DNA of 64,000 bases from Pieris napi (GCF_905475465.1 NC_062251.1:9541001-9605000); one strand, 5' to 3'; positions 1 to 11,821 are shown, counted from the first letter of the stretch. Notes: generated by a model from the letters alone, not told the origin. Numbers and translations are program-made.

Positions 1-281
1 AGTAACCTATTCAAGGGAAACGGTAGGAGAACTTATGTGAAAGATAGCTTATGTGAAACGTTGGTACTTTTAACACAGCGCCATCTGTTAGAATTGTATC
101 AAATAATAATCAAATATTTGCAATAAAATAATATTGCGAGTATAAATTGAGATGTAAGCTATCCTATCTTTTAAGTTAGATCAAACTACACACGGTGTTC
201 AAATTTGATTGATATCGGTTCGGTAGTTTAGGAGTCCATAGCGGACAAACAACGTGACACGTAATTTATATTAAGATATAT
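1..281 (+). mobile_element. Dispersed repeat, truncated at window edge (RTE-like 3' end)
   Basis: The segment is closely matched by 53736-54097. Both contain GGTTCGGTAGTTTAGGAG, a stretch naming the end of the unit (ACGTGACACGTAATTTATAT), and finish in a TTAAGATATAT tail. No open reading frame survives. The simple-repeat tail suggests the 3' end of a non-LTR element of RTE type, but the class is inference. Confidence 0.55.
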
Positions 282-282
282 C

Positions 283-558
283 ACAGTGCTGACCTAGTGG
301 CTTCAGCGTGCGACTCTCATCCATGTGGTCGTAGGTTCGATCCCCGACTATGCACCAATGTACTTTCTTTCTATGTGCGCATTTAACATTCGTTCAAACA
401 GTGAAGGATAACATCGAGACGAAACCTTAGACCCAAAAAGTAGACGGCGTGTGTCAGGCACAGGAGACTGATGACCTTCTTGCCTATTAGATTGACAAAT
501 GATCATGTAATATACAGAAATTTGAGGCCCAAGCCTAAAAAGGTTATAGCCCCACTGA
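283..558 (+). mobile_element. tRNA-derived SINE, family A
   Basis: The head resembles a tRNA gene, with an A-box-like CTAGTGGCTTCAGCGTGCG and a B-box-like GGTTCGATCCCC. A body shared with 3848-4085, 48550-48795 and the minus-strand copies at 34660 and 40920 follows. It ends near a conserved AGCCCCACTGA. This is a Pol III retroposon, not a functional tRNA, since no cloverleaf 3' half is kept. Confidence 0.75.
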
Positions 559-644
559 TATAATATTTATTTACATAGCAGTATTCAATGGAATTTGAAG
601 GTGAAATTTAAATACATTTTCCAATACTCTATTAAAATGAATTT

Positions 645-905
645 CATCATCGGATGTTGACGCAAAATACGAAATTGCACTCGTTTTTAAGGCAGTTTTT
701 GCCTCGCAACAATACTATGTGGAGCCAGCTGTCCACTCAAGTATTTCCGAACCATTTCGACTTAGGGTCCTTCAAGTAAAGATCATACGAATTCTAAAAT
801 TCCGGCAACGCACTTGCGAGCCTTCTGGCAATGTGAGTGTCTATGGGTATCACTTAACATCATGTGAGCCACCTGCCCGTTTGCCTCCTGTTATAAGAAA
901 AGATG
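645..905 (+). mobile_element. LINE 3' end fragment (CR1/Jockey-like ORF2 C-terminus, decayed)
   Basis: It reads in the sense of a recurrent element seen also at 11990-12290 (minus) and 51185-51420 (plus). Shared landmarks are the C-terminal W-x-Q-L-P motif region, a GCAACGCACTTGCGAGCC stretch and a terminal CACTTAACATCA..GTGAGCC. The frame is broken here. It is followed by A-rich sequence, as expected for a retroposed 3' end. Confidence 0.6.
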
Positions 906-1000
906 TAGACAAAAGAAAAGGTGGACATTAGGATGGAAAAATTGGGTGAATCTTGCTCAACACAAAGAACATGAAAATAAAAATAAAATAAAAAAATAAA

Positions 1001-2722
1001 ATATGTTTATTATGGAACATAAGATACACGTATCACTTATTCCACGTCATTAAATTTGAATTTGTAGGCATCCCTACTCATCAGCAAAGAAGACAGAGGG
1101 TGTAGGCCGAGAGAAAAAGCAGGCGTAAAAAATCTCTCGGTACTCTTTTAAAATATCAAATCATCAAACAACACTTATTTTAAAACAAATATCGCAAATT
1201 AATTAGAGGTAGCCTGTCTAGCACTAGTCCCAGGCCCTTTTATCAACTAGATAATCGTTGACTTTATAGTAAGCCTATATATGCCTTAAGGAAAAATATG
1301 AAAGAGGCTTTTACCCTAAAAGGGGCGATACAAAAACTAGACCACTGACTGGCCCGAAAGCCCCAGACTAAGGTCAAGAAGATGTATATGTTAACGTAAA
1401 ATTGTAAACACCGTTAGATTGTAATCTATCTCGCGAGATTGTAAACTGTCGAAAGATTGTGAACCTCAGCGAACTCCTTACAATTTAACGTATTATTATT
1501 CGGTAGATTGTAATCTATCTAAGTGAAACCGACAGTTGACAACTTTCAGATTGTAATTTGACGGTTTCACTTCGGTTAAGGAGTACGCTGAGGTTCACAA
1601 TCTTTCGACAGTTTACAATCTCGCGAGATAGATTACAATCTAACGGTGTTTACAATTTTACGGTGACATATATAACCTTAGTTGAAATAACTATGATAGC
1701 GCGTTACAGGGTCTAATGTCGTATAGTAACCGCAGATTGTGTGTGACTCTAGATACACTAAATATATAAATAACAATATTTCTTATGTCTTTAAGAAAGA
1801 GAGTTATCGCGGAAATTTGCTTTAAAGGAGAACTAAGATATCTATATCTCTCTATCTATCTCTCTCACATACACACCATCACTTTACACCAAAACACAGC
1901 TTAATAACTCTGAACTGAGACCGAAGAGCTGGCAGCTACCTTGGACAAAGAATAAGTCTAGCTATTCAAAGGGGGAACGCTGCCAGTATCTTCGGAACTT
2001 TTAATAATATATTTTAGTTATAGTATTTTAAGGTTTTTGTATTTAAAGCTAGGTTAAATTATATATTATTGTTCAATAAATGTCAATAATGTAATAAATT
2101 CTCGCATTTATACTTTCAAGAACGTTGAAAAACAATACACTACAATATACCAGAACATTTAATAGATATCGACAAACCCAACCCTCACAACTTACAAGAA
2201 ACAATAGCTCATAAAATCACTTAATATACAGATCTTTAAAATGAAATTAAAAGGATGTGGACTCTTAACAAAGCATAATAGTCTACACGAATCTATCAAA
2301 TTTTATATATAAAATATCTCGCAACACAGGCTGCAATTTCCCCGTACTAGACTATCTAAAGTTAGTAATACTTTTTTGGGAAGAGGGATACTCTTGTTTA
2401 ATAAAATCCTTCTTTTATCTCTGCCTTTTAATAAATTTAAGAAATGAATTAAAGAAAAGCTGTGTAAAAAGGCTTACTATAAAGTCAACGATTATCTAGT
2501 TGATAAAAGGGCCTGGGACTAGTGCTAGACAGGTTACCTCTAATTAATTTGCGATATTTGTTTTAAAATAAGTGTTGTTTGCTATTTTAAAAGAGTACCG
2601 AAAGATTTTTACGCCCTCTTTTTCTCTCGGCCTACACCCTCTGTCTTCTTTGCCGATGAGTAGGGATTAATAAATTAATGACGTAGAATAAGTGGTACCT
2701 GTATCTTAGCTGATAAACATAT
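1001..2722. mobile_element. Long-TIR foldback DNA element (about 250-270 bp arms)
   Basis: The left arm, 1001-1273, and the right arm, 2470-2722, are reverse complements. Landmarks are ATATGTTTAT at the outer ends, GACAGAGGGTGTAGGCCGAG in the middle of the arm and AAAGTCAACGATTATCTAG at the inner end. There is no transposase reading frame, so it is non-autonomous. Another palindromic element is nested at 1395-1670. Partial relatives occur at 11822-12320 and 43366-43615. Confidence 0.8.
1395..1670. mobile_element. Palindromic MITE nested in the foldback element
   Basis: Arms of about 80 bp (near 1397-1479 and 1590-1666) are reverse complements. Each carries CACCGTTAGATTGTAATC, TCTCGCGAGA and GATTGTGAACCTCAGCG. 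The word AGATTGTAATCT recurs inside. No coding capacity. It lies between the arms of the 1001-2722 element, so it inserted later or forms part of that element's interior. Confidence 0.8.
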
Positions 2723-3044
2723 TTTTTTTTATAATTATTAGTGGTACATGGTTTAAAACAAAAGTCGTATAAGACCTGTATGACGAGGAAACTTTTTGGT
2801 TTTTCTCTACTAATAAAGCAAATATGCAAATCTGATCATGGGTTTCTTTTCTTCAATTTATTGTAGGTGTTTCCCCACGTGTCTGCTGGGGTTTTTACGG
2901 TTCCAATACAGTGTTAGTAATAACAAGCGACACGCGCAAACGAGTGTTATTGAGATACTAATAAGGTATCGTGAATGATAGCATTATTATTGTTATATTT
3001 TTTATATATCTTCTAGGATAAAATAAGAGTAAAAAAAAACAGTG

Positions 3045-3125
3045 GCGTACAACCTCTTTAGGTCTTGGCCTCAGATTTTTTGAATCTGTTTCATGATCAT
3101 TTTTAAATCCAATAGGCAAGTAGGT
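3045..3125 (-). mobile_element. Fragment of SINE family A (3' part, reversed)
   Basis: Short match to the 3' body of family A in reverse: TGGCGTACAACC, GGCCTCAGATTT, a CTGTTTCATGATCAT word and AATAGGCAAGTAGGTG. The tRNA-like head is absent. Confidence 0.45.
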
Positions 3126-3317
3126 GCTATTGTTATATCTCCACTTTGTTCAGGCTATAGCTTTCCTTAGCGCAGCAGTTTTAGGGAGATCAGTGAGAAT
3201 CGTGACACAACAGCGGGATGGCGATCTACGGCCTTTTGCCTTCTTCTTCTTCTGTTGCATATTGTTGAGAGTCTTTAAGGCTCTAGCGTTATCTTCCACA
3301 AGTTTAAGAGATTTTTC

Positions 3318-3490
3318 AAACTCAAAATAACTTTATTCATAAAGGTAACCAAGGACACTTATAAACGTCATCCGAAAATATGTTAAATTAATTCTAAATT
3401 TACATTTAGAACCAGTTCGCAAGGGCGCAAGAAGAACTGGCAAGAAACTCTCCGCCATTCCTTTTAATCGATTCGATTAAGGATAAAGAT
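3318..3490 (-). mobile_element. LINE 3' UTR fragment (Jockey-like)
   Basis: It shares AACTCAAAATA(A/T)CTTTATTCA, GGTAACCAAG.ACACTT, TTTACATTTA and AAGAACTGGCAAGAAACT with 8795-8960, where the same 3' end is attached to an antisense reverse transcriptase C-terminus. It is therefore a short 5'-truncated copy. A third relative is at 47124-47310. Confidence 0.6.
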
Positions 3491-3847
3491 GTCGGAATAG
3501 TAAATCTATAAATCAAAAGCTTTGTTTTACTTTGCGATTACCTGGTAAACATTTGAACAGGTATTTCCCCCGTACTTGTGGTTTTTTACTATTTCTCAAG
3601 ACAGGTTTAATGGATGACGTGATCTTCGCGTGTCTTTGTAATTTACCAAGAAATCGCTGTCTAAATTACATAGAGCAATGTTAGCATTGTGGTTAGACTA
3701 TTGACCTTCACCTTGAGGAAGGCCCAGCTCAGACTAGCTTGTTAGCTAGAAGTGTTCTTCTACAAGTATATGTTTCTTTAGCTTTAACGCAATTTGACAG
3801 GAAACGAAAACAGGACAATTGAATTTATTTTAAACTAGGTGCCCCCG

Positions 3848-4085
3848 CGCAGTGTTGGCCAAGTGGCTTCAGCGTGCGATTCTCATCCCTGAGGTCGTAG
3901 GTTTAATCCCCGGCTATGCACCAATGGACTTTCTTTCTATGTGCGCATTTAACATTCGCTCGAACGGTGAAGGAAAACATCCTGAGGAAACCGGCTTGCC
4001 TTAGACCCAAAAACTTGCGTGGCGTGCGTCAGGCACAGAAAGCTGATCAGTGATCACCTACTTGCCTATTATATTATCAAATGAC
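3848..4085 (+). mobile_element. tRNA-derived SINE, family A
   Basis: Nearly complete copy: head CAGTGTTGGCCAAGTGGCTT, B-box-like GGTTTAATCCCC (altered), body with TGTGCGCATTTAACATTCGC, and the CAGGCACAGAAAGCTGATCA tail region. The altered B box predicts weak Pol III activity. Confidence 0.75.
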
Positions 4086-4776
4086 TATGACGAACCAAAC
4101 GAGAAGTATGGGAACGAACATTGTGACAAATTTTATATATTACAAGATAAGCTATGGCTAATGATGGGTAATACCGAAACGAATTCCACAAAAATAAATT
4201 TTGTACTTATTTTGAAAATTACCTACTTTCATTCTCTAAGTATTATGAGAAAGACACACTAAAACGCAACCAGAATACCACATGGTTTTAGACTCAGTTT
4301 CCGCACTTAAGACCCATAATCGGTGCGTTGTCTTGGCTAATTGCCAGCCTACCTTCCAGAAGCACAGAACTCTCCTTCACTTCGCAGGCTTCACGGAGCG
4401 ACCTCACCATAATACCACAGGTTCACTTCCATAGAAAACATTGTTACGCTTTTATCATTCCATATTACACAGAAATATAAATTGAATTGAACAAGAAAAA
4501 ACAAACAATGCTAAGTGCCTATGTGAAACCTAATTAAAAAAAAGAAAAGATTGTAACATATACTGTATATAGCATTATGTGATGTGGTGAACTTTAATAA
4601 ATAGATTATAAGCATTATATAAAAAAAATCAGTTTACGCCACAGATGGGAATTGTTACGAATAATTTAAAAGACCATTATGCGTATAAGTATCAAAATAA
4701 TTTTGTATTAATCATAGTAGTTAGGTAATCATTAACGCCCTTAGGAAAATTAGGCTTTTTTATTTTATTTCATTAC

Positions 4777-5415
4777 TAGCGACCCGCCCCGGCTTCGCAC
4801 GGGTACACTGCTGATACTAAATACACTACAGAAAAACTGTGCGGCCGGCCGGTACCGCCGCAAACGCTACGTCCCGCAATTTTTAAATCTGTAATATCTT
4901 CGAAAATATTCACTTAAATCATACGGTGTAAAGTTCCATATAGATCTATATTAAATGAACAATGTATTCAAGGTATTTAATTGGTTAAGGATTAATGCTG
5001 TATTGGTTAAAATCGCTTCGAAAATAAGCCATTATTTGTCGTAAAAAATAAATGACAAAAAAAAGTTATTGTGGGTTATCCATAAGAGATAGACATATAC
5101 CATCACGGACTTTTCTGTAGACCTTTTCAATGTGTACAATACTTAGTACATTATTTTCATAAAACTCGTAGGGTTCAGCCTGCGTTTGCAATGTAAGCGG
5201 AAAATTTTTAATTATTTACGACATCACATTAGAAACCTCAAAAATATAGTACTTCTCCACTATTTAATGGATGTTATTATACATATAAACCTTCCTCTTG
5301 AATCACTCTATCTATTAAAAACCGCATCAAAATCCGTTGTGTAGTTTCAAAGATTTAAGCATACAAAGGGAAATAGGGACAGAGAAAGCGACTTTGTTTT
5401 ATACTATGTAGTGAT
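4777..5415 (+). mobile_element. Dispersed repeat beginning CTAGCGACCCGCCCC (LINE 3' end or Helitron-like)
   Basis: A GC-rich opening (CGGCTTCGCACGGG) is followed by an AT-rich body containing AAAATCCGTTGTGTAGTTTC and AAAGGGAAATAGGGACAGAG. This layout is typical of abundant insect repeats related to RTE 3' ends. No reading frame is intact. Whether it is RTE-derived or Helitron-derived is not settled by the sequence. Confidence 0.45.
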
Positions 5416-5419
5416 ACAA

Positions 5420-5900
5420 TTGCGAGATATATTTAAATATTCTTATAATTACAATTAAACTTTGAGTGAAATATAATCAAGTTAAACTGACATTCTCTAT
5501 TCAATTAAACATAAAATATCCGGATAGAAGGCATTTATAGATTACTTCCCCTATTTACCTTTTTAAATTGTAATGCTATTCTGACATTGTACCTATAATA
5601 AAATTTTAATTGGCGTCTATAATTAATATCACCTATTTTCCGCATTTGTATATTTAAAAGTAAATACAATTTTTTATTTTAAACTTTGTTATTTCGCGTG
5701 CTTTCAGCATGGTCGCGGCTTGACATTGTAAAATTGTGATAATTAAAACGATTTTATAATCTTTTAAATAAGTTTTTAATTTATTGTACTCTATAGATAA
5801 AATACTATAATATACCTAGTCTGTGGAATAAATTTATTTCTTTTCTAATTCATATACGTACCTACTGTCTTCGTCCTTAATATTTTTAAATTAATAAAAA
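5420..5900. other. AT-rich stretch without recognisable features
   Basis: Mostly A/T with no long open frame, no inverted repeat I could define and no match to the other repeats in the window. Confidence 0.5.
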
Positions 5901-5901
5901 A

Positions 5902-6485
5902 GTGTGTGTGTGTCAGCTACGACGCACGATTGGAGTTTACTCCTTACGAACGATAATTATGATATATATCGAATAGAAAGAAATAGAAATGGGTCGTAAT
6001 AATTTAATATAAGTATTATAAAATATTATATAAATATAAAATATATTTAATCAATTAATTAAAAATAATAAACAAAGATGGCGATAATGTTCTGTGGCTG
6101 TCGACCATATTTTCATACTAAAGGTGGTAAGAATATATGTTTTTATAATATAAATATTTGTAGTAGTAATAAAACGTACCTACATCATCTATGCCCAAAT
6201 AGGATTTTCTTTCTGTGACCAAAGTTACCATTTTAGTAAGAGAAGAATAAGAATGAACAATCTTTTTAGTTTTAATTCCACTGACCATTACTATTGACAA
6301 AACTATATGGCACACTAGACAATCTACTTTTATTTTTTACACCTGTCAGCACTGACAATGTTGTATGTATGTTTGTCTCTTTCTACATAACGCCTCAACT
6401 ATTCGTGTTACACTTGATTTTACTCCTCATAAAATTTCCGTACCGGGCCTTATAACTCAAATCGTTTCTTAAGGAGTAAACTCAA
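5902..6485. mobile_element. MITE with TTGGAGTTTACTCCTTA ends, copy 1
   Basis: The inner inverted ends are TTGGAGTTTACTCCTTA at 5930 and TAAGGAGTAAACTC at 6472. The interior matches copy 2 (49185-49640) in reverse, including TTTTAGTTTTAATTTC(A)CTGACCAT and TATGGTCGACATCCACAG relatives. The flanking GTGTGTGTCAGCTACGACGC is shared by both copies, so the unit extends beyond the inner ends. The 65-residue frame inside it is not a gene. Confidence 0.7.
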
Positions 6486-6489
6486 AAAA

Positions 6490-7300
6490 AAAACTTATTA
6501 AGATATTAATCTATATTATATATTATAACAAAACTTACAATTTCCATTATGTCCAGATCCAACTCCTTGCAAACAAACAATTTTGACTAGCGAACACAGT
6601 ATCAAAACCTTTAGTCCCTGCATTTTTCCCGCCAAAAACGTATGACGTTTAACTGAATCTCGATGTCAACACGACATCTTACACTAAGCACATTGACAGA
6701 CTGATGCGTCAAGGTAAACACGATGTAAATATACTCGGAAAATAAAACCAGCGCGATCGAACTGGCCGAAACATTCGCAAGAATTGATTTAAATTCAAAA
6801 CCGGATAGACGCAATGTTAATAATCTTGGAGAAGGTCGAATTATGAATAGTTTAAGTGTGAGATGGTGTTGCGTATTTTCCTGTACGTGGAATAAAAACC
6901 TTGTATCGAATTAAGTTTGGTGGCGGTTGTTGTATGGATATGTTCAAATAAAACTGAACAGTTTGAAGCTGGGTAACAAAATGGTTTTAAACATGAGCTT
7001 ATAACTAATATATCATTAGGGGTTACGACTCAGAATTACCAAAAAACTATCTTGACTTATGAAGAGTTCGTAAATCTATTATCTATTACTATTTGTTATC
7101 GGAAACGAGAATGTTAAATTACAATTTATGAGTGTGGTAAAAACTAAAGGGCTCATATTGATGCGATGATTGCTTACATTTTGTTGACGCTTCTACTTAT
7201 TTAACAGACTAATTTTGTTTTTGGCACCTTTGGTATAAATTTAAAAATGGAGTTTCACGAAAAAATTTTAAGTTTTTCATCGATCTGTTATAAGTTTTAA
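6490..7300. other. No recognised feature
   Basis: AT-rich sequence. A 67-codon antisense frame at 6611-6814 shows no family signature and no splice context. A 30 bp scrap resembling the SINE A head lies near 7303-7330. Confidence 0.45.
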
Positions 7301-7620
7301 TGAGCAGTGTTGGCCTAGTTGTTGGCTTTAGCAACATCCGGAAATATACCTCTTTTTAAACCTTATGTTATATACGTTTAATATTGTCGTAATAAAACAT
7401 ATGTTATGAAGCATTGTTTATGACGATGCAAACAATTTGTATTTTCAATTAATTTTAATGTTTTTGCGAAGTGTATAATTACGATCATATCAATTTATAA
7501 TAAATCATTTAATAGAAACATTCCTACGTTTAATATTGTATGCTTCATATAGCAGAGATCGTTGGTTTAAATCCCGATTAAATAATAATTTTATGAAAAC
7601 CAAAGTATACTTATTATTTA

Positions 7621-8212
7621 CTAGCTGACCTGGCTAACTTCGTTCCGCCCTACAACCTTATAATATCGTTGTTACTTTAATTTAACTTATTTTAGGATTT
7701 CATTAATTTTAAGTATTACATTAATACAACTTTTTTGCAAATACAGAAATGTTTTATTGCTTGCCATTGCGAAAGAAGAATGGCAGTTTTACACATTAGG
7801 CATCTTGTCTGTAGCGTCAATATGGCGATACTGCATGTTAAGCACTTTCTGATATCCAACATCTTTTGATCAGGATCAAAGCATGGTTATGCATCTCCTC
7901 ATTCACCTCAAGATCGGAATTACTTGAACTGACACGAATTCGACGTAAAATGATGCGTAGTTTTGTCAACAGATGGCACCATATGGTTTTTGCATTCGTA
8001 AAATTAATTAATTTATTTATTGTTATTATTTATATTATTATATTATTTATTATTTTATTTATTGTCGATAACTTATCCGATATTTTATTGCTTATTCTGC
8101 TATTCGGGACGGAAACAAATCCAACAAATCAAAAACCATGGCAATCGGTCCAGCCGTTCTCGAGTTATAAGTGTTGTAACAAACACGACTTTCTTTTATA
8201 TATATAGATTAG
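7621..8212 (+). mobile_element. Dispersed repeat ending in TTTTATATATATAGAT
   Basis: Begins ACTAGCTGACCTGGCTAACT and ends after TCGGTCCAGCCGTTCTCGAG and a TTATATATATAGATT tail. This opening and tail are typical of insect RTE-type LINE 3' ends. The 113-codon frame inside it is low-complexity Ile/Leu and not a gene. Confidence 0.5.
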
Positions 8213-8352
8213 TTTAGTAGTAACAGTAGGATCATTAATTTTAGCAGAAATTAAGTTTGAATAAAATAAACAACGCATTTTATATATATTGGTCAACAGC
8301 TCAATGTTAAATAAATTAAAATCCAAATTAGAAAATATAAATTCAACACATA

Positions 8353-8727
8353 TTAAACCATTGGTTCTTGATTTAGAGATTCGTGACTATTAAAACTACT
8401 CAATGTTGCGATACTTGTATCTGGATTTTTCAATGAACCGCCAGATTTACTCTGTGGTTTCGATGCCCCAGAGCTCGATGTCTGTGGCCATTTCGCGCGC
8501 ACTTCACTGTCATTATTCGATTTGGAGCCTATCTTCAAAATCCCGCCATTGTCACCGACGTTTTTATTTTTCACAAGAACATAGGCACATTGACTTCCGA
8601 TCGTTCTAAATTTGGTTCCCCATTTTCTTATTGGCTTATAAATTGGTGTTCGCCGCTTATACTGGGTCTTTGATTGTCTTTTACGGTAAGTGTAATTTCT
8701 TGAAGACCTTGTGTTGGATGTGGTAAC
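8353..8727 (-). CDS. Terminal exon of an unrecognised basic, Ser-rich protein
   Basis: On the minus strand a CCTTTTAG acceptor opens a frame of 124 codons ending in TAA. It starts VTTSNTRSSRNYTYRKRQ and includes a strongly basic stretch (KRRTPIYKPIRKWGTKFR), then a Ser/Gly/Lys-rich tail ending NQEPMV. There is no ATG at the exon start, as expected for an internal-to-terminal exon. Phase 0 matches the donor of the upstream exon at 11564-11685. The ATG 51 codons in gives only a partial frame and is unlikely to be the true start. I recognise no domain. The basic segment suggests nucleic-acid binding or nuclear localisation, which is inference. A 2.8 kb intron to the upstream exon is filled by LINE sequence. 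Confidence 0.65.
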   Translation of the reverse strand, partial: VTTSNTRSSRNYTYRKRQSKTQYKRRTPIYKPIRKWGTKFRTIGSQCAYVLVKNKNVGDNGGILKIGSKSNNDSEVRAKWPQTSSSGASKPQSKSGGSLKNPDTSIATLSSFNSHESLNQEPMV

Positions 8728-8794
8728 CTAAAAGGAATAAATAAATAATAAATAGTCCACAGATCATTATCAGAAACGTAGAACCGACGGTAAA

Positions 8795-9480
8795 TACTCA
8801 AACTCAAAATATCTTTATTCAAGTGGGTAACCAAGTACACTTTTGAATTGTCAAGTTAAATTAATCGTAAATTTACATTTACTACCAGTTCGCAGGTCAA
8901 GGGCGTAGAGCGGATAAGAAGAACTGGCAAGAAACTTTCCGCTCTTTTTAGTCGCCAAGTATTGTCATACAAATTGTTTGAACTAGAGCAAATCAATCCC
9001 AAGGATTAGGATCATTTAAGTAGTCCTCAAATTTATAAAAAGCTTTGTTGATTAATTTTCGTTTAACGAGGGCTTTGAATTTATTTAGTTAGAATACTCT
9101 ATAATTTCGCTTGGGAGTTTTTTGTAAAAACGAATACAATTTCCATATAAGGAGTGGTTTTTCTTTTGGAGCCTGGTTGGTCGTACACTGAAATTAGTTC
9201 TATTTCGCGTATTATACTGGTGAAAGTCACCATTTATATTTTTTTGGACATACAACAAGGCTTCAAGAATATATTGACCAGATAGTGTCATAATATTTAA
9301 TTCCTTAAACTTATTCCGTACCGACTCCCTCGGAGAAACACAACAAATACCCCGAACAGCCCGCTTCTGCAGCATAAATATGGATTGGACCTCTGCAGCA
9401 GCACCCCACAGTAAAATACCGTACGACATAACGTACAAAATTTTGGACGGAATTAACGGACAAATATTCGTTCACCTATA
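8795..9480 (-). mobile_element. Jockey-like LINE, 3' end with reverse transcriptase C-terminus
   Basis: The antisense frame 9085-9438 encodes the region downstream of the RT palm, with SYGILLWG, LQKRAVRGI and an ALLYVQKN(I) motif followed by FHQYNTRNR, all characteristic of Jockey-type ORF2 C-termini. The 3' UTR (8795-9080) carries the GAACTGGCAAGAAACT repeat shared with 3318-3490. It is 5' truncated and inserted antisense to nothing but in the same strand as the host minus-strand gene's intron. Confidence 0.75.
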
Positions 9481-9499
9481 GAAAACTAACCTAACATAT

Positions 9500-10430
9500 T
9501 TATTTATTTAGTAATCCTACAGCTAACATAAATTGTATATTAACTAACATAAATATATAGCCAAAGAATATACAAAAGTGTGGCACTCGTGTCCTGCCGC
9601 GGTAAAGATATGTTCCTGTACTCATCGACAACTTCCCGAGAAATACCTGCCCGGCCAGTGTAAAGAGTATCCCCAGTGCTGTCATCCGCATAGCTAAGTT
9701 GCAACATATCATTGATATGCAGAAGAAACAGGGTCGGGGATAGAACACAGCCTTGTGGGACCCCAGCGTTCACGGGTTAAAGGTCGGAACATGCTCCGTC
9801 GATGACGACCTTGATGCTTCGATCGACCAGAAAGCTGGAGATCCAGGCGCATATTTCTCGGTAAGCCCGTAGGCTGGAAGCTTCGAGAGCAGTACTCTGT
9901 GCCACACCCGATCGAAGGCTTTCGCTATATCCAAACTAACTGCTAGCGCCTCCGCCTTGGACTCAATTGCCTCTGCCCATCTGTGTAAGGTATACAAGAA
10001 GGTCACCAGCCGAACGATCACGACGAAAGCCGTACTGATGATCGCTTATCAGCTGGTGGCCCTCTAGATACCTCAAGAGCTGGCCATTAATAATGGATTC
10101 CATTATTTTTGGGAACAAGGAACTATTGGGCGATAGTTGTACGGAGCAGACCGATCGCCATTTTTAGGGTCTTTAATTCTATAGTAAATTAGTGGTCTAG
10201 TTTTCTTCTTACAAAACAAGATATTTAAATCGGAATCACCATTACTATACGAAGGAATAAAACGCACCTTAGCCGTAGACTTGCGTTTGCGCATCTCATC
10301 TATAAGTTTTGGATGAGCTGTGTTGTGTTTGTTCACTCTCCCTACGCGGTCTGTACTGTGCTTACCGCGCGCTTCATAATACTCCTGATGCGTGTCCCAG
10401 AATTTATCGGCGCCATTTTTTATTTTCTAT
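9500..10430 (-). pseudogene. Decayed non-LTR retrotransposon reverse transcriptase
   Basis: Broken antisense frames carry RT motifs in the right order: SLDIAKAFDRVWHRVL (9770-10021), then NAGVPQGCVLSPTLFLLHIN and the catalytic YADD (9540-9773). An upstream piece (10103-10336) has APYNYRPI, the R-P-I motif of RT. Frameshifts separate them, so it is dead. The clade is not certain; it appears distinct from the adjacent 3' end at 8795-9480. Confidence 0.8.
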
Positions 10431-11235
10431 AATAGACCAATATAATAAATTTATATATATCACATAATTTAGTCATGATTTATTGTCCTGTTATCAGAGA
10501 ACTTCAATAGTCCTATGAAACGCACCAGCCTGTCACAAAGACGGCCAGTACCTATACGTTTGTAGGGCAAACGAATAACACACATTTATTACTAACGAAA
10601 CGCACACACAGAATAACACACATGATAATAAAAAGGGAAGGAACAAAAAAATATAAACAAAGGATTAACATTTTAAGTGTGTAATGTGTGTGCGTTGTGG
10701 TTGTAACTGGAAAAAAAAATGTAATGATAATAACAGTAGAAAAATTAATAAAAATTAAGAGTAAAGAACTCTTCTATGTGCCTCTGCTGCCTGACACACC
10801 AGTACACTCTGTTCTAGAAGGGTCCTGTCGTATTGGTTAAGAGACTGATGGCCGAAACGAAGAGAAACTATTAACATTATAAGGAACAGCCTGAGCATGT
10901 CCAGGTACTTTGTATGTTCCAATAGCGATCCCGCATTCGGGAGCCGATCCCTCGTATTGCCCATGAGCGATCACTTCAACTATTATCAACACTTCATTGC
11001 ATCATCGTTAAATTCAAATCAAATGATTAGGGCGGCTACGGCCTGATCGCTATCGAGCAACCCAAGCAACCGTAGTAAAGAAAAGAAAAGGAGTGCAATG
11101 ATGATAACAAATATAAAATAAATAAACAATTATTAAACTATTATAAAAATACTAAAACCTAATCTTAGTTTCATAAATAAGATGCATCAATGCAAAATAC
11201 AATCGTGCAAATGCGTCATACTCGTGAACGGGTGC
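10431..11235. other. Intronic DNA of the minus-strand gene; probable retroelement debris
   Basis: No clear gene. It holds runs of ACACACA-type sequence, a poly-A-rich patch and an antisense 69-codon frame at 10755-10964 with no family signature. It may be the 5' remnant of the adjacent LINE, but I cannot show that. Confidence 0.35.
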
Positions 11236-11545
11236 TACTTGTGGTGACTTGAATTCGTGTATGCGATGATGTTAGTTATTTCGACTATGTATTTGCGTGT
11301 TGTTCCTACGAGAATGTAAGTGTGTGCTACTATTTCACCATGCCTCCTAGTGATAGAGGACAAATCTTTGTTTTTAATTTATTTTATTATTATTTATTAC
11401 TTAATATGTCATGTGGAACATGGTGTAATGGTTGCAGCTCCTAAAAAAAATGTGTAAAAAAAACTTGGCGATTAAAAAGAGTGGCGGGAGTTTATTGCCA
11501 TTTCTTGTGTTCCGTTCTACGACCTTTATATTAAAAATACATATT
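11236..11545 (+). mobile_element. Retroelement 3' fragment, copy 1
   Basis: About 250 bp is shared with 14045-14340: CCTATTTCACCATGCC-like segment, ATGTCATGTGGAACATGGTG, GGTTGCAGCTCC and AAAAAGAGTGGCGG. The copies lie in the same orientation. The 3' side of the second copy ends in AATAAATGAATTTTGACTTTGA, a LINE-like 3' terminus. Confidence 0.6.
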
Positions 11546-11563
11546 TATGTTCTGTAAGAATAC

Positions 11564-11685
11564 CTGAGCTGGCTTATAATTCTTCATAGGCTTTGGCTCG
11601 TCATCGTCCATTATAATTTTGTAGAAACAATCCACTATTGCAGTTGGAGAATTGTGTTTTCTATTTATCCTCATACCAATAAGAT
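11564..11685 (-). CDS. Internal exon of the unrecognised minus-strand gene
   Basis: A minus-strand CCTTTTAG acceptor and a CAG/gtattc donor bound 122 nt that read openly as LIGMRINRKHNSPTAIVDCF, then YKIIMDDDEPKPMKNYKPAQ. Entry phase is 1 (two bases complete a codon) and exit phase 0, which fits the terminal exon at 8353-8727. The acidic DDDEP patch contrasts with the basic next exon. No family is recognised. A candidate upstream exon with matching phase lies at 15700-15779. Confidence 0.6.
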
Positions 11686-11821
11686 CTAAAAGGAAAATAT
11701 TTGAAAAAACTAAAAATACATCTGGCCTTTGGTCACTTTATCGTTTTCCTGTGGTTTTTCACGACATTTTTCCAATGACGCAAACCGCATGCAACTAGTT
11801 TACACTCATTATAGAAGTTAA

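Noticed and set aside
300..356. Functional tRNA gene
   Set aside because: Only Pol III box-like words within SINE heads; no cloverleaf can be completed for any of the three families.
7866..8207. 113-codon Ile/Leu-rich frame
   Set aside because: Lies in a dispersed repeat and is AT-driven low complexity.
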